64,000 nucleotides of DNA from Trebouxia sp. TZW2008 (taxonomy: Eukaryota > Chlorophyta > Trebouxiophyceae > Trebouxiales > Trebouxiaceae). Shown here in pieces: positions 42,573 to 54,211 of the stretch; the stretch's first letter is position 1; every line of letters starts with the position of its first letter. The position numbers and the translations under genes were made by a program. Under the pieces are notes generated by a model. It saw nothing but the letters and a program-made list of their open reading frames with translations. It was not told the DNA's origin and did no database searches. The DNA lies in the NCBI GenBank assembly GCA_002118135.1, contig BDIU01000097.1:62001-126000 (forward strand), given 5' to 3'.

Positions 42573-45500
42573 ATGGCAAACGGGCTGTCAACCTACTTGG
42601 CAGACCGACTGTCGAGTCACTCTTCCGCTGGAAGTCTTCAGCGCGGCCTTGCAGGTAAAATCTGCTCGTAAAGAGCTAGATATGCTACTGTGCGTGCTGA
42701 AAGCCCGTCCGACACCCTGCATGTCTTCCCTGAGCACTGTACCCTGCAGACACTCATCCAGTCCGGTGCTCGACGTTTCGACAGCTACGGTGCTCAAGGG
42801 TTCGTCATCAAGGGGCGAAGGTTACAGCAGCTGCACAGAGATCGCAGGCCGCTTTCGAGGCCGCTTTCGCCTCGCTTGAAGCTGGATCATACAGTCATCT
42901 GCTCCCTTGTGCTCAGCCCAAAAGCAGAAAAGTGAGTTTTGGGGACTTGCTTGACAAGCAAAGTTCACTGGCAGAATAGGAGTGCAGCGGCAAACTCCAC
43001 ACCTGGTTTTGTATTGCAGGGCAAGCGCAGGAGGCATGCTAGCGCACTTAATGCCAGCTCGCTGGAAGCCATTGACTACACAGTAAGGCCTTTGTCCCAA
43101 GAAGTCATGCTGAGTCGCTACATGCATGCATTGCTTGCACATGCAGCAACCTGCATTTGCCTGCATATGGCCTTCCTTGGGCAACATCTCTCACCGTGCA
43201 ACATTTTGCCTTGCATCACCACACAGTGCTGCAGCTCCTGCAACAGTGCCCATTGACGCTCAACCAGCGTTTGTGTCTTGACTGTTTGGGACCTGAGTCA
43301 TGTAGGAGCGCCTTGTCATGCATGCCGACCTGGGCCATTGCATTCTCCACAGTACTACCATCAGCTGCCGTAACACAGCAAACTGAGCAGTACCTTTGGC
43401 TTTGTTTGTGTGCGGTGATGCTGATCATGGGCTTTTCTGCAGTTCTACCAGCAATTGCCATATCAGGAGATCAAAGGTAGCATCTTTGACGTCACATGTG
43501 GCGACCGTGATCATTGTCTTGTTTGCAGTTCTATCAGCAGTTGCCATATCAGGAGATCAATGAGCAGTATCTCTGGCAGCAGCGGCTTGCTCCACTGCTT
43601 ACATACCTGCCTGAGGATCATTTCATCAAAGTGCAAGAAGCCCTATCTTTGGGCTATGATGCGCACATCAAGCAGAAGAGGAAGAGCGGGGAGCCATTCA
43701 TTACTCACCCTGTGGAAGTCACACGTATCCTTGCAGAGCTGCAGATGGACTATGAGTCCCTGATTGCAGGTCAGCTTTTGACTTGAGCAACCCCATTCAG
43801 CCAAAGTTATGTGCATTGGACTGATTGCTTAGACGCTCCACCACCAGGCCATTGTTTATGCACATGCCAGGCCTATCCTTCGATTTGATTGGCTTCTTGC
43901 CATGCGGGGGTTGACATTCCTCCTGTCACAGAATAAATACACTGTTGTATGCGCATGTCAGGAGTGCTATAGACGCATGGTCTCAAGCAAAGCACAGCCA
44001 TTGCATGCATGTGTGTGATGCCATCATTGCTGTGCTCCCTGGTGGTTTCATGACGCGCTCGAGGACATCAACAGCGTCTCACTAAAGTAGATGGGCAACC
44101 AGTTTGGCTCAGCACTGCGGCGCATAGCCAGGGGCAAGACATGATCATTGCATGCATGTATGTGACGCCGTCATTGTTGTGCTACAGGGCTATTGCACGA
44201 TACGGTCGAGGACACGAATGACGTCTCATTTGAGGAAATAGGCAACTGGTTTGGCTCAGCAGTACGGCGCATAGTGGAGGGTGAAACACGCTTCAGCAAG
44301 ATTGGCAAAATTTCTGGCATGACGCCTGGAGCAGATGTGAAGGCTGAAGACCTGAGGCAGCTTTTTCTGGCCATGACTGAAGAAGTACGGATCATTGTGG
44401 TCAAGCTTGCGGACAGGTTACATAATATGCGCACCCTGGGCAGCATGAAGCCTGAGAAGCAGAAGAAGATTGCTGCTGAAACACTGCAGGTGAGACAAGC
44501 TGTCTTCCTGTGTGCACTAGTAGACTCAAAACGCTGCTTGCTCAGCTGCTCAATGGCACTGTGGATCTGTGCAAAGTTCACTTACACAGGCATTTTTGGA
44601 TTTGTGTTGCAGAGTGTCAGCATTGCATGCTGTGTGGGCTCAAGAGCAGGTCAGACATGCAAAGAATCAGTCAAGTGCGCATAGTTGGGCATTGTTTCTT
44701 TGCTTATGCATGTGTCAGCTCAATGATACATTTCAAGGGTGACAGCAGGCCTGCACAGCAGCAGCCAGATGTCCATGCCCAAGCATGCTAATTTGCGCAT
44801 CTTCACAGAGGTACATGACTCAAGTTGCTGCCATGGGATCTTGATATCAACACCTGACTCTGGGTGACCCACTGGTACCTGCAAATCTTTGCTCCTTTGG
44901 GTTGGCTGTTGGGCCTATACTTCATCAGGGAGAGTCGGAAGGATTAGTTCTGAGGTACAGCAATTATCAGCCTAGATCACAAGCTGTGAGTGACCTAGAT
45001 CACAAGCCGTGAGTGATTTGAACTGCCGTTGTGTTTGCAGATCTTTGCTCCTTTGGCTCGGTTGCTTGGGCTGTACTCAATCAAGGAAGAGCTGGAAGAG
45101 CTGTCCTTCAAGTACAGCAACCCTGAGGCTTACTCACAGATGGTTAAGCGCATGGAAGTACTGTCCAGAACACAGAGCGATGTTGTGGATGCGGTGCGTA
45201 TTCTTCACTGATATGTGATCTTTGTTGCCCTGTCTCAAACTGCTCCCTTTCGCTTTTTGAAAGTACAGCAAGTCTGAGGCTTACTCTCAAATGGTCAAGC
45301 GCATGGAAGTGCTGTCCAGAACACAGAGCAATGTCGTGCATGCTGTGAAATTCTTTCGTTGATGTCTTCTTCTCCGCTTCTCTTTGCAGCGCTGCCTGAA
45401 TATGCAAATTTGCTGTTAACCTCAAATCCAGCATGCTGAAGCTCAAGCAGTCATGCATTCAACATGTACAACAATTTTGATGTCTCCTGACTTCATGTCT

Positions 45501-48500
45501 GGCTGCTCTTTGCTTGCTTCATGCTATACTACTGCTGTGCTGCGCAGTGATTGATGAGGTTTCCAGGGTCAGGCCTCTTTGCTGTGCAGGCGCGGGAAAC
45601 TCTGAAAGAGATATTGACAGATGATCAGTATCTGCGCACCAGGGTCCAGAAGATCACAATTGACAGCCACCAGAAAGCTGCGTACTCTGTCTACAGGTCA
45701 GAGCACCCTCCTGCCTGCTTATCTGGGCTTGTTGCTATTGGGTCCCCAAAGCGTATGCATTTTGTCTTGATGCCCTTGGGTGCTCTGCATTTCAACTTAC
45801 CTGCTGCATGAAGCCGCACGCGTTCGCGCAAGCGTCTGTGCTGGCATGAGTGCATTGAATTGAGGGACCATCCTTTCATCTCAACCCCCCTGCCAACCCA
45901 TATGGACTAGTCATCCCCCCTGCATTGATCTTTGAAGGTAGTTATGCTGGCTGACACTGCTGAATTGCTTCTGCCACCTGCAGGAAACTGTCAGATAAGC
46001 TGGGAGTTGTGGCCAAGAAGGACATTGAGGAGGTGCATGATGTGGCGCAGCTGCAAGTCATCGTGCATCTGCATAAAGAGCAGGACACCACGCTGTACGG
46101 CACGGGTTCCCAGCTGTGCTATCACATCATGGGTCTGGTACATACCAAGTGGGCACCTATCCCTGGCTCCATCAAAGACTACATAGCCACGCCGAAAACC
46201 AATGGCTATCAGGCAAGTTGTTTGTCTGTCTGACTGCCTGTCTGTCAGTCAATCCATTTGTGCATTCATGAAGCACATCATGGGGTTGATACAGACTAAG
46301 TGGGCTCCTGTTACTCTCTAGACCATTGGCTATGAGGCAGGTTGTCTGTCTGCCTGCTCGCCTGCCTGTCTGTCTGTTTGCCTGTATGTCCAGCCATCTG
46401 TCTGTGCATTCATCAACCACATGATGGGGTTAAAACACACAGAGAGTGCGGCTCTGATCAGATCCTTTGCATGCACTCTGTCACCCCAACCTTTGGCTTT
46501 TTAGCAATGCCTGGCCCCAATTCACAGTACTCTGTGTCATTCTTTTGCTCTGGAATACAGCTTGTTGCAACTGCAGAGTTTCTGCACTTCTGCATGTTTA
46601 CCTGAGTTTGCTTTATAGATCAAGGTGGACTTACAACCTGTTGCTGATGCAGAGTCTTCACACCACCGTGCTGCCGCTGAATACCACTTCCAAGAGGAAT
46701 CCCTTGTTTCCCCTGGAGCTGCACATCCGCACAGGGGAGATGCACCGCCTGGCAGAATATGGCATTGCAGGTTAGCCAATGCTCTTTTTCCGCAAATCAA
46801 TAAATAACTATGTCATGCCCAGGGCAAAGCATGCCTTAGGCCTGAAGCTTGGACAAGTGCCCCCTCACTTGTCGTCAAGCAATCCTTTGGCAAGCATGCA
46901 CAGAAGAGGGCTGCTACTGAGGCAGACAGAAGCAAGAAGATTACACATGCTGGCCCTGTAGTTTGACAACAGCAGCTTGCAGGACACAACAGCAGCATCT
47001 GACATTGCACGTGTCGTTTGCCTTTACTCTTATAAACCCCACCTCATGCCTTACCCCAAGCCCATTCTGTTGCATCTTGACAAAAGACCCATGCATGGCG
47101 CATTTGCATTGCTCAGCTTGCTTTTGGGCCCACTAGTATGCTGTGCAGTCACCTACACATACTGTCAGCTACCAGCGCTCTGACAAAACACAGCAAACAG
47201 ATTGGTACAGCCTTACAGCCCTGTGGACCATCCGTCATCTTCTGGATCACTGCCATTGTCTTATGCTCGTTTCTGGTATGCTGTCAGTGTGGGCATTGAC
47301 AAGCTGTAAGGATGCCGTCAAGATGAGCTGCAATGCAATGCCAGTTACATCCATGCAACATGTCTGCCGTACATGAGGTGTCTGCACTGCAACACACCAG
47401 CCATGCTCACTGCCTTATGTTCCCATGTGTGTGGTGTTCTCATTCATTCTTCTAGTTTGCAAGTGACCTCACGATGTACATGAGTGCACAAACTGCTGAC
47501 CTTGCGATCATTTGCATGCTGGCTACTGAGGTCTTGTGAAGGGGACATTTTCATATGCTAAATGCATAATGATGATGTTGGCCTCAGTGTACTCATGAAA
47601 CGCTCAAGCTAGATGCAGAATCGAGAGATCAGTTCTGTACAGATGAAAGTGGGAGGCAAAGCACTTTGTTGGCAGCCTAATTTGTTGGCCAACAAATTAG
47701 GCTGCAACGCAAAGCACCCAAGCTTGTTGCCCTTATCATGCAGGTGTCTGCATTAGCAGTCTGCACAGATAACATATTTCCTTGAAAGTTACGTTGACAG
47801 CATATATGTAAGCTCTCTCTGGCGTCGTAACCTTACAGTCTCCTGCGGGAACCATCAATTCTGCCTGTGCGAATGAAGTTTGGGCAGCAGCCAACAAACT
47901 GGGGTGTGATGCAAAGTGTGGACCCGCCTCTGGGGTCCCTTTTTGTGCAACAACCCAGGTTCGCAAATGGCACAGTGCAATTAGTGAGTCAGGGGCTAGT
48001 GTGCATTATTCTTTTCAACCAGCGCTGTCAATGTGTACTTTCCAAGTGGTTGATCACAACATGTATCTATGTGTACAGGTGAGAACTGGGTTGCAGCCAA
48101 CAAAGTGGGTTGCGATGCGAATATGGACCCGAGACTGGTGTCTCCTGTTATGCAAGCGCCTAGCTTCACAGGAAATGGCACAGGGCAGTTCAGTGAGCTA
48201 GGGGCTAGTGTGCAGGGCAATGGGGCTGATGGCAACGGCACGCCGGCCATTGGCACCAATGTCAGGACTACTGATGGCACCAGGTATGCCATTTGTGTCT
48301 TTTTGTTCTTGAAAAGTTTACATTGTGTGGCAAAACGCATGCCTTCCTGCATCTCTTTGCCTTGGACGTTTCTATATTGTGTGAATGTCACTGACCAGGG
48401 CTGATAGCCACATGCCAGCCGTGAGCAATAATGTCAGGACGGCTGACAAGCACCAGAATACCCTTTGTCGACCTTGGTGTTTGTGTCTGTGTCTGCGTCT

Positions 48501-51500
48501 GTGTTCTTAACCTCTGTGGTTTGAGCCCTCACTGATTCCAAAAACGCTCTATGTAGGCAGTGCTGATGGCAATAAGTCAACATATCTGCATTTCAGCGTC
48601 CTCAGCATCCCTTTGCATTATGTAACAAAATTTCAGTTCTGGGCTGTTTTGACTCACAGAGCCCTCCTGCTATGATGGCGTCAATCAGGAACTTGGCGTG
48701 CTGAAGATCTACTGCTGTCTGATATGCTGCAAGGGCTTGATGAGTTTGTCTGAGCAAATGCTGAGAATAAGTGGCGCTGCAGGCTTGCAGCTGGGCCCCA
48801 TCTGCTGGCACGGCAAAGCCAATGGCAGCACATAGAATGCAAAGTTTGTTTGAGCATTTGGCCTGCTGATGATCCTTGTTGTGGCATGCTGTAGGGGCTT
48901 GATGGGTTTGTCTGAGCACATGCTGAGGATGAGTTGCATTGGGGGTTTGCAGCTGGGCCCATTCGCTGGCACAGCAAAGTCAATGGCAACACATAGAATG
49001 CAAAGCTTGTTTGAGCATTTGGCCTGCTGATGATCTTTGTTGTGGCATGCTGCAGGGGCTTGATGGGTTTATCTGAGCACATGCTGAGGACGAGCGGCGT
49101 CGGGGCCCTGCAGCTGGGCCATATCAGGTGGCACATCAAGGCCAACAGCAATATTTGGTTAACAAAGACTGCCTGACTATTTGGCCTGCTGACGAGTTGT
49201 CTTCTGGCATGCTGTAGGGGCTTGATGGGTTTGTCTGAGCACATGCTGAGAATGAGTGGCATTGGAGGGCTGCAGCTGGGCCCCATCAGGTGGCACGGCA
49301 AAGCCAATGGCAAGTCAGTGCGTGGTGTCAAGAACCCATTGCCTCATCAGCAGGTCAGTGCACCTGCCAAATTCAATGCTACATTAAGTTGTCTTTGTAA
49401 ATTTCGTTTGATGTAAGGACATTCTCAATATAAGGACAGTGCAACTGTCAACTGGTGATCAGTCACTGCAATCTGACTGCATTGGCACCTCTCAGTAAGG
49501 AAAAGTAAGGAAAGTCGATGTAAGGACAGCTTTTTTGGGAACCAAACCATTGTTAATCTCGAGATTTCACTGTATCTTCGAGGTTTACATGCCCAAGCGC
49601 AAGGGCTAGGTTCATGTGGCTCAAGTCCTGTCCTGTCAGGCAAGGACGGATGTCGCTGACGATGACGTCATGTCCTTTCTCTGACAGTCGCTTCGTTATT
49701 GCTGACATGAAGAAGCCACTGCCTTTCCAGCAGATTCATTTGCATACCACATGTATGGATGGTGTTGACAGCAGGCACGCTGTCTGTCTTGCATGCTAGT
49801 TGAACGCCTTGGCCGGCTGTCTGCAGGAGCCTTGACGCACTGGTCAACAGCTTCAAGTACAAGTTGCGGTAGAATTTACTATGGCTGGGACCAAACACCA
49901 TGATGTCTATGGCTGGAACAACACAGCATGATGTCACCAGCTTCAAATACCGCCTGCAGTAGCCCTTAGTATAGTTAGCATTAGCAAGCGTCAGAAAGCA
50001 TACAGCTGTGATGATATTTGAACACAACATGCACGTTTGATTCTTGTTCTTATACAGTTTGCATTGGCTGTTGCAGAGCACAAAGTATGGTGGCAGGAAG
50101 CTGGACTCACAAGTCATGACTCGCCGAGTGAACTGGCTCAACTCAATCCGTGAGTGGCAGCAGGACTTTCTGGGCAGCCTCGATGCTCGTGAGTTTGTGG
50201 ACTGCGTGACAGATGAGCTGTTTGGCAAGGGCGTCTTTGTCTTCACTCCTTTTGGAGAGGTCATGAGACTCCCAAAGGTAAGCTGCTTTGGCAACTGCAT
50301 CACCATACATCCACAGGTTCTTGGATCTTGACTGGCTTGCAAATCTTTTCTGAGCACATCATTTCTGTTGTGCGCCACTCTCCTGTGCTGCAGCTTGTAC
50401 GCAGCAGCATTCTCAGTGCATGCCCATCTCACAGCATAACCGCTTCCAATAAGAGGTGTTTTTGTATGTTGCTGTCTTGACAGGAACAGTCAACATCACA
50501 GCTGTGCAATTGGTGTCACCAAAAGTATCACTGCAGCGTTGAGACAGGTGCAAAGCAGCTGGCTTATCACCAAATCAAGTCAAGCTGCCAGCATCTTGCT
50601 GTCACCATGTACACCTTGTTCTTGACAGCTGCATAGCGCATGTGCGGTTTGTACTGATCATTCACTTCGTTGCAGTCACCATGCATGTCTTGTTTCCTGC
50701 AGGGTGATACAGTTTTGGACGTTGCCAACCAAGTGCCTATAGAGGCAGCAAAAGCAGACAGTCGCTGTCACACAGCACATAATTATTTCCTGCTCAACAT
50801 ACACATCTTGAAAAATGCATGTCTTGTTAATTGCAGGGTGCCACAGTCTTGGACTTTGCCTACCATGTGCACACAGACATTCACAATTAGAAGCTTGCAG
50901 TCACACACTTGTTTCTGCTCAACATACACATTTTGTAAAAAAGCATGCCTTTTGATTGCAGGGTGCTACAGTCTTGGACTTTGCCTACCATGTGCACACA
51001 GACATTGGAAACCAGATGATTGGTGCCAAAGTCAACGGCAAATACGTGATGGCAGGTCACCAGCTTGCAAATGCTGAGATTGTGGACATCCTGACCTATG
51101 ATGGACCCTTGACCAGAAATTTGGTTGCTCGCCATCAGGTAACAAGTGACTTGAGACCCGGGTGCTCCCTTATCGCCCTGCTATTGTGGGCCAGTCATCA
51201 CCGTATGACTTTGCCCTGCTGTGCTACCATCAGATTTTGAGTCATAATAGGCATTTGACCAGAACTTTGCTATTTGCCGTCAGCTAAACAGTGACTTGTG
51301 CCATCGCTGGCAGCATGTGGCGCATGCCACCAGTCTGTACTCAATTTCCCTTGCAGCACTGGAGCGTTGGAAACATGCTTGCTTGTTCTCAAGTAATCAC
51401 ATGACACAGTTGATGGCATCACATGTGACCTACTTTGGAGCCCTCAGAAATAGGCACATGCTCCTGACGTGTTGCAAAAAATTAGAGAGCAAGTTCCTGT

Positions 51501-53009
51501 GACATGCCACTGCAACTCTCATGCTGCAATGGCATAACTAGACGCTGGCATAAGCGGTCACAAAGACACAGTACTGACGCTACCTTGATCTCATGACAGT
51601 GACCCTACCTCACCTGGCCCACCTTGAAGCCTACGCCACTGTGATCCGTTTAACAAATCATGAGTTCGACTCGCCATTGCGTTCCTTTTGCAGCAATGGA
51701 GCGATGAAAATCTGGCCAGAACGCGCAGCGCTCGCCACAAGTTGCTGAAGTTTCTACGTGACCATGCTTCCATGGCCTACCCCCCTGTGATTCCCAAGGG
51801 TCCCCCAGGGCGGTCAGGTGCTGCTCCTGTCAAAGGCCCAGCCCTTGAGACCCTGGAGATCCTTGACAACACCCTAAGGCAGCCTTTGGACCAGGAGAGG
51901 AAGAGCAAGGCCGAGCCTGTTGCTGTCAAGACCAAAGTCCACTGGCTGACTGTTGAGTGTCTGGACAAACCGGGCAATTTGGCTGACATTGCACGTGCCA
52001 TTGCACAGCATGAGCAGAATATCAAGGTAGGCTTGTGTATCATTTCAATCCCATCCCCAATGTAATGATGCGCATGTAGCTAAACTAGTGTCAGCATACA
52101 GTTTGGTCTATGCACTGTGTCAAAACTTCTGGGTTGGTTGTGATTGGCAGAGTATTGCATGCCGCACCATGGTGCAGCCGTCAGCTTGCCATGTTTTGCA
52201 CGAACTCAGCAGAAATGCTGGATTGAGATTGTGCAGGATTATGCAGCAGCTTATGCATGTATTTTTTCATGCAACATCCATGATGCATATCATAGTTGCA
52301 CCGGTGCGGCACTTTTTGAAAGTGGGTGCGGCGGTGCGCGCACCAGGGGTTAGGTGCGGTATGTGGTGATACTAAACCGTAAACCAGCGGAAAAGTCAGT
52401 AAATTCAAATTCATTTGACTTGAGCACCAATGTTTGCTGCAATTTGCTGCGCAAATGGCGACTTTTGAGACCTACATGAGTATTAAACAGCTCGCATGAA
52501 GGTTTGTCACCCGTCCGATGCAACATTTAGGCTTGATTTGACAATATAACGGCTTTAATACGATACTGCCGCACCCGCAACCGCAACTGCCCAAAAATTT
52601 AGGGTGCGGGTGCGCCGCACCCGCACGAGTGCAACTATGATGCATATATGATAAGACAGTCTTGTTTGAAACACACAGCTCTCAATTTGTATCCAGGCAA
52701 AGGCAGTTTTGCTCATGCATTTCAAACATCAAATGTGCTGAGAAGTGCAACAATAGCTTCACATTGATGTGCATATGATGCCTGAGCTGGGCTTGACATT
52801 GTTTCATCATGCAGGCATATTCTGGCGCCCTGAATGAGTCATCTGGGCGCTTTCTCATGCAGTATGACCTGTCTGGTCCTCACAGCAAGCTGGGGCCCTT
52901 GTGTCACAACATAGGGCAAATGCCCTTTGTGACTACATGGGCAACTGGCTGTGCACTTCAGATGCGTCCGGACAACCCATCAGAAGAGAACGGCCAGCTG
53001 TTCCTATGA
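42573..53009 (+). CDS. RSH1: RSH1 orthologue, chloroplast (p)ppGpp hydrolase
   Basis: Fifteen exons close exactly as 907 codons plus stop: 42573-42654, 42750-42931, 43020-43082, 43529-43769, 44188-44489, 45041-45193, 45590-45696, 45984-46212, 46653-46770, 48079-48283, 49218-49353, 50077-50277, 50962-51138, 51694-52026 and 52815-53009. The first ~90 residues are transit-peptide-like. HD hydrolase: [38 protein letters not shown], all intact. Synthetase: the G-loop equivalent is SHQKAAYSVYRKL (Gly lost), YD.RA.R is HDVAQLQVIV (Arg lost), and EVQIRT is LELHIRT (Gln lost), so it is probably inactive, as reported for land-plant RSH1. TGS: FVFTPFGEVMRLPKGATVLDFAYHVH. An ACT-like end holds LTVECLDKPGNLADIARAIAQH. 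Length and order match Arabidopsis RSH1. A Gly/Asn-rich insert (48079-49353) separates synthetase and TGS. Intron 46213-46652 has a GC donor (CAG/GCAAGT). Confidence 0.95.
43335..43528 (+). repeat. echoes of RSH1 exon 4 start
   Basis: Copies of GCAG/TTCTA.CAGCA.TTGCCATA with TCAGGAGATCAA lie at 43440-43480, 89 bp before the true exon. A more degraded one is at about 43355-43405 (ACTACCATCAGCTGCCGTAA, GAGCAGTACC). Confidence 0.9.
44030..44150 (+). repeat. echo of RSH1 exon 5 start
   Basis: Copies TCGAGGACA..AA..ACGTCTCA and GGGCAACCAGTTTGGCTCAG, then CTGCGGCGCATAG, ~145 bp before the true exon at 44188. The catalytic HD is altered (CATGACG) and a stop (TAG) follows. Confidence 0.9.
44870..45370 (+). 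repeat. echoes on both sides of RSH1 exon 6
   Basis: Upstream copy 44878-44975 has GCAAATCTTTGCTCCTTTGG and GGTACAGCAA. Downstream copy 45265-45355 has GAGGCTTACTCTCAAATGGT and GTGCTGTCCAGAACACAGAG. Together the two partial copies cover most of the 153-base exon. Confidence 0.9.
46270..46440 (+). repeat. echoes of RSH1 exon 8 end
   Basis: CATCATGGGGTTGATACAGA, AAGTGGGCTCCT and CAATGGCTATCAGGC-like ATTGGCTATGAGGCAGGTTG lie at 46276-46350, with a shorter copy near 46418-46440. The TCTG/CCTG-rich tail after the donor is copied with them. Confidence 0.85.
47865..47995 (+). repeat. echo of RSH1 exon 10
   Basis: Copies GAA..TTGGGCAGCAGCCAACAAA, GGTGTGATGC and GGCTAGTGTGCA from the true exon (48079-48283), ~210 bp upstream. 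The exon's end is echoed again at 48398-48465 (AATGTCAGGAC, GCACCAG). Confidence 0.85.
48725..49217 (+). repeat. 162-bp-period array ending in RSH1 exon 11
   Basis: Four units with junctions at about 48733, 48895, 49056 and 49218 (true exon start). Each holds GGGCTTGATG.GTTT.TCTGA, GCACATGCTGAG or a close variant, GCAGCTGGGCCC, then intron with TTTGGCCTGCTGA.GA. The oldest unit has lost the AG of its acceptor (GCAA). Confidence 0.95.
49382..49572. mobile_element. pogo/Tigger-like MITE, copy 5
   Basis: 191 bp, ends CATTAAGTTGTCTTTGTAAA and TTAATCTCGAGATTTCACTG, flanked by TA (49380-49381 and 49573-49574). It contains ATGTAAGGACA units and CAATCTGACTGCATTGGCACC. It lies in an RSH1 intron, 28 bases after the exon 11 donor. 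Confidence 0.85.
50703..50895 (+). repeat. echoes of RSH1 exon 13 start (TGS)
   Basis: Junctions GCAG/GGTG at 50703 and 50837 precede the true one at 50962. The 50837 copy matches GCCACAGTCTTGGACTTTGC and CACACAGACATT, then diverges with a stop (TAG) after ~20 codons. Confidence 0.95.
52291..52639. mobile_element. hAT-like MITE with 8-bp target duplication
   Basis: 349 bp, with terminal inverted repeat CATAGTTGCAC at the left and GTGCAACTATG at the right, followed inward by GGTGCGG-rich and CCGCACCC-rich arms. It is flanked by ATGCATAT on both sides (52283-52290 and 52640-52647). An 8-bp duplication and GCACCC-rich arms fit hAT elements. It has no coding capacity. Located in the last RSH1 intron. 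Confidence 0.88.
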
Positions 53010-54211
53010 CCCCAAGCTATGACAATACTCTGGATGATTGCATGCAATCAGCTGTGGCTGCATGCTGTATCACCACTTAGCAAAGCCGTGCGTCACACCT
53101 TTTTGCGGGGAGCAGGACTGTGCAATGTCACAGGTTTCCAATGTCACATCCACTCTTTATGGGCACCTGTGCATCAGTCACAGATGCTCAACCCGCAGCT
53201 GCTGAAATCATGGCTGACAGCCCTGATGGCCACATGAATGGCAGACACTGAGTCTCACTGGGGTTTACCTTTCCATCTAGGTTTTGGGTTTGAGAGACGA
53301 CACCATACATTATGGTGCAAATCAACTTCCATTGCAGCGCGCCTATTGCTGGGACTAATGCCAGATGCTTTTGTAGTGCCAAATGCCTTGCAGCATTTTC
53401 ACACGTACTGTCTGAATCTGAAAGAGAGTGAGGGTCGTTTGCCTTATGTTTATGTGTAGGTCAGCAACAGCGAGCAGGAATGCTGCAGCAGAAGCAAGTG
53501 AGAGCACACTTCAGTGTGAATTGAAGTTTTGAATTGAAGTTTCCTGATCATGAGCAAAATCTTTTCAGAACTGAATGCACTGTAATGTCAAATTGTCAGG
53601 ATGAAACAAGTTTTTGATCTGAGCCTGGCAAAGCAAACGCAGCAAGACCCGGACAAAGGCAAGAAGGATTTGCAAGCTGCGTGAGTGACTGGCTTCACAA
53701 CCACCTCATGGCATCAAAGTTTCACTTGCACGCAGACGCACATACAATCATCATGATGATGAGTCAATGCTGGGTGACCCTGCCAGGACAGGTACAACCT
53801 CGGCATGATCTTCTTTTTTTTGAGACAGATTCTGTGGCTGCTTTGCCAGAGTAGTATTTGAGCGCCACTTGGCGCTTTGATGTGAACGACATGATGCATC
53901 ATGGCATATGCCCATGTATCAATGCAAGCGAACTCAAACTTGAAAGCATTGCAGAGCAGCAACATCTTGGCCGCTGCTGACGACACTGTGTTAATGTTGT
54001 CACAGTGCTGTCTGCAGGCATCGACTTAAACAGCGCATATATATGTTGTGCCGAAAATTCGCTCCTGCATGCAGTTCTCTCAAAAAACCTGATTTTAGTA
54101 TTTTCAGACAAAGAAGAAGGGCAAAACTTGCCAGTGAACTGGTCTACTTGTTTATTGCGAGCTTGCGCCCGAGAAGTGGACCAGGGATACTTGCACCTTG
54201 GTGAACTTGCG
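53010..54211. other. intergenic region between RSH1 and PWI-RRM gene
   Basis: No exon chain recognised. Small frames near 53240-53460 and 53600-53680 read protein-like for short stretches only. The PWI-RRM promoter should lie in the last few hundred bases. Confidence 0.45.

Noticed and set aside
48681..49331. 216-codon minus-strand frame with internal repeats
   Set aside because: It is antisense to the 162-bp junction array of RSH1; the repeat makes it open by chance and the plus-strand exon has family support.
51590..51680. Possible tRNA or tRNA-derived SINE around GAGTTCGACTC
   Set aside because: The T-arm-like motif does not pair into a 5-bp stem, and no matching D-arm or acceptor stem was found.
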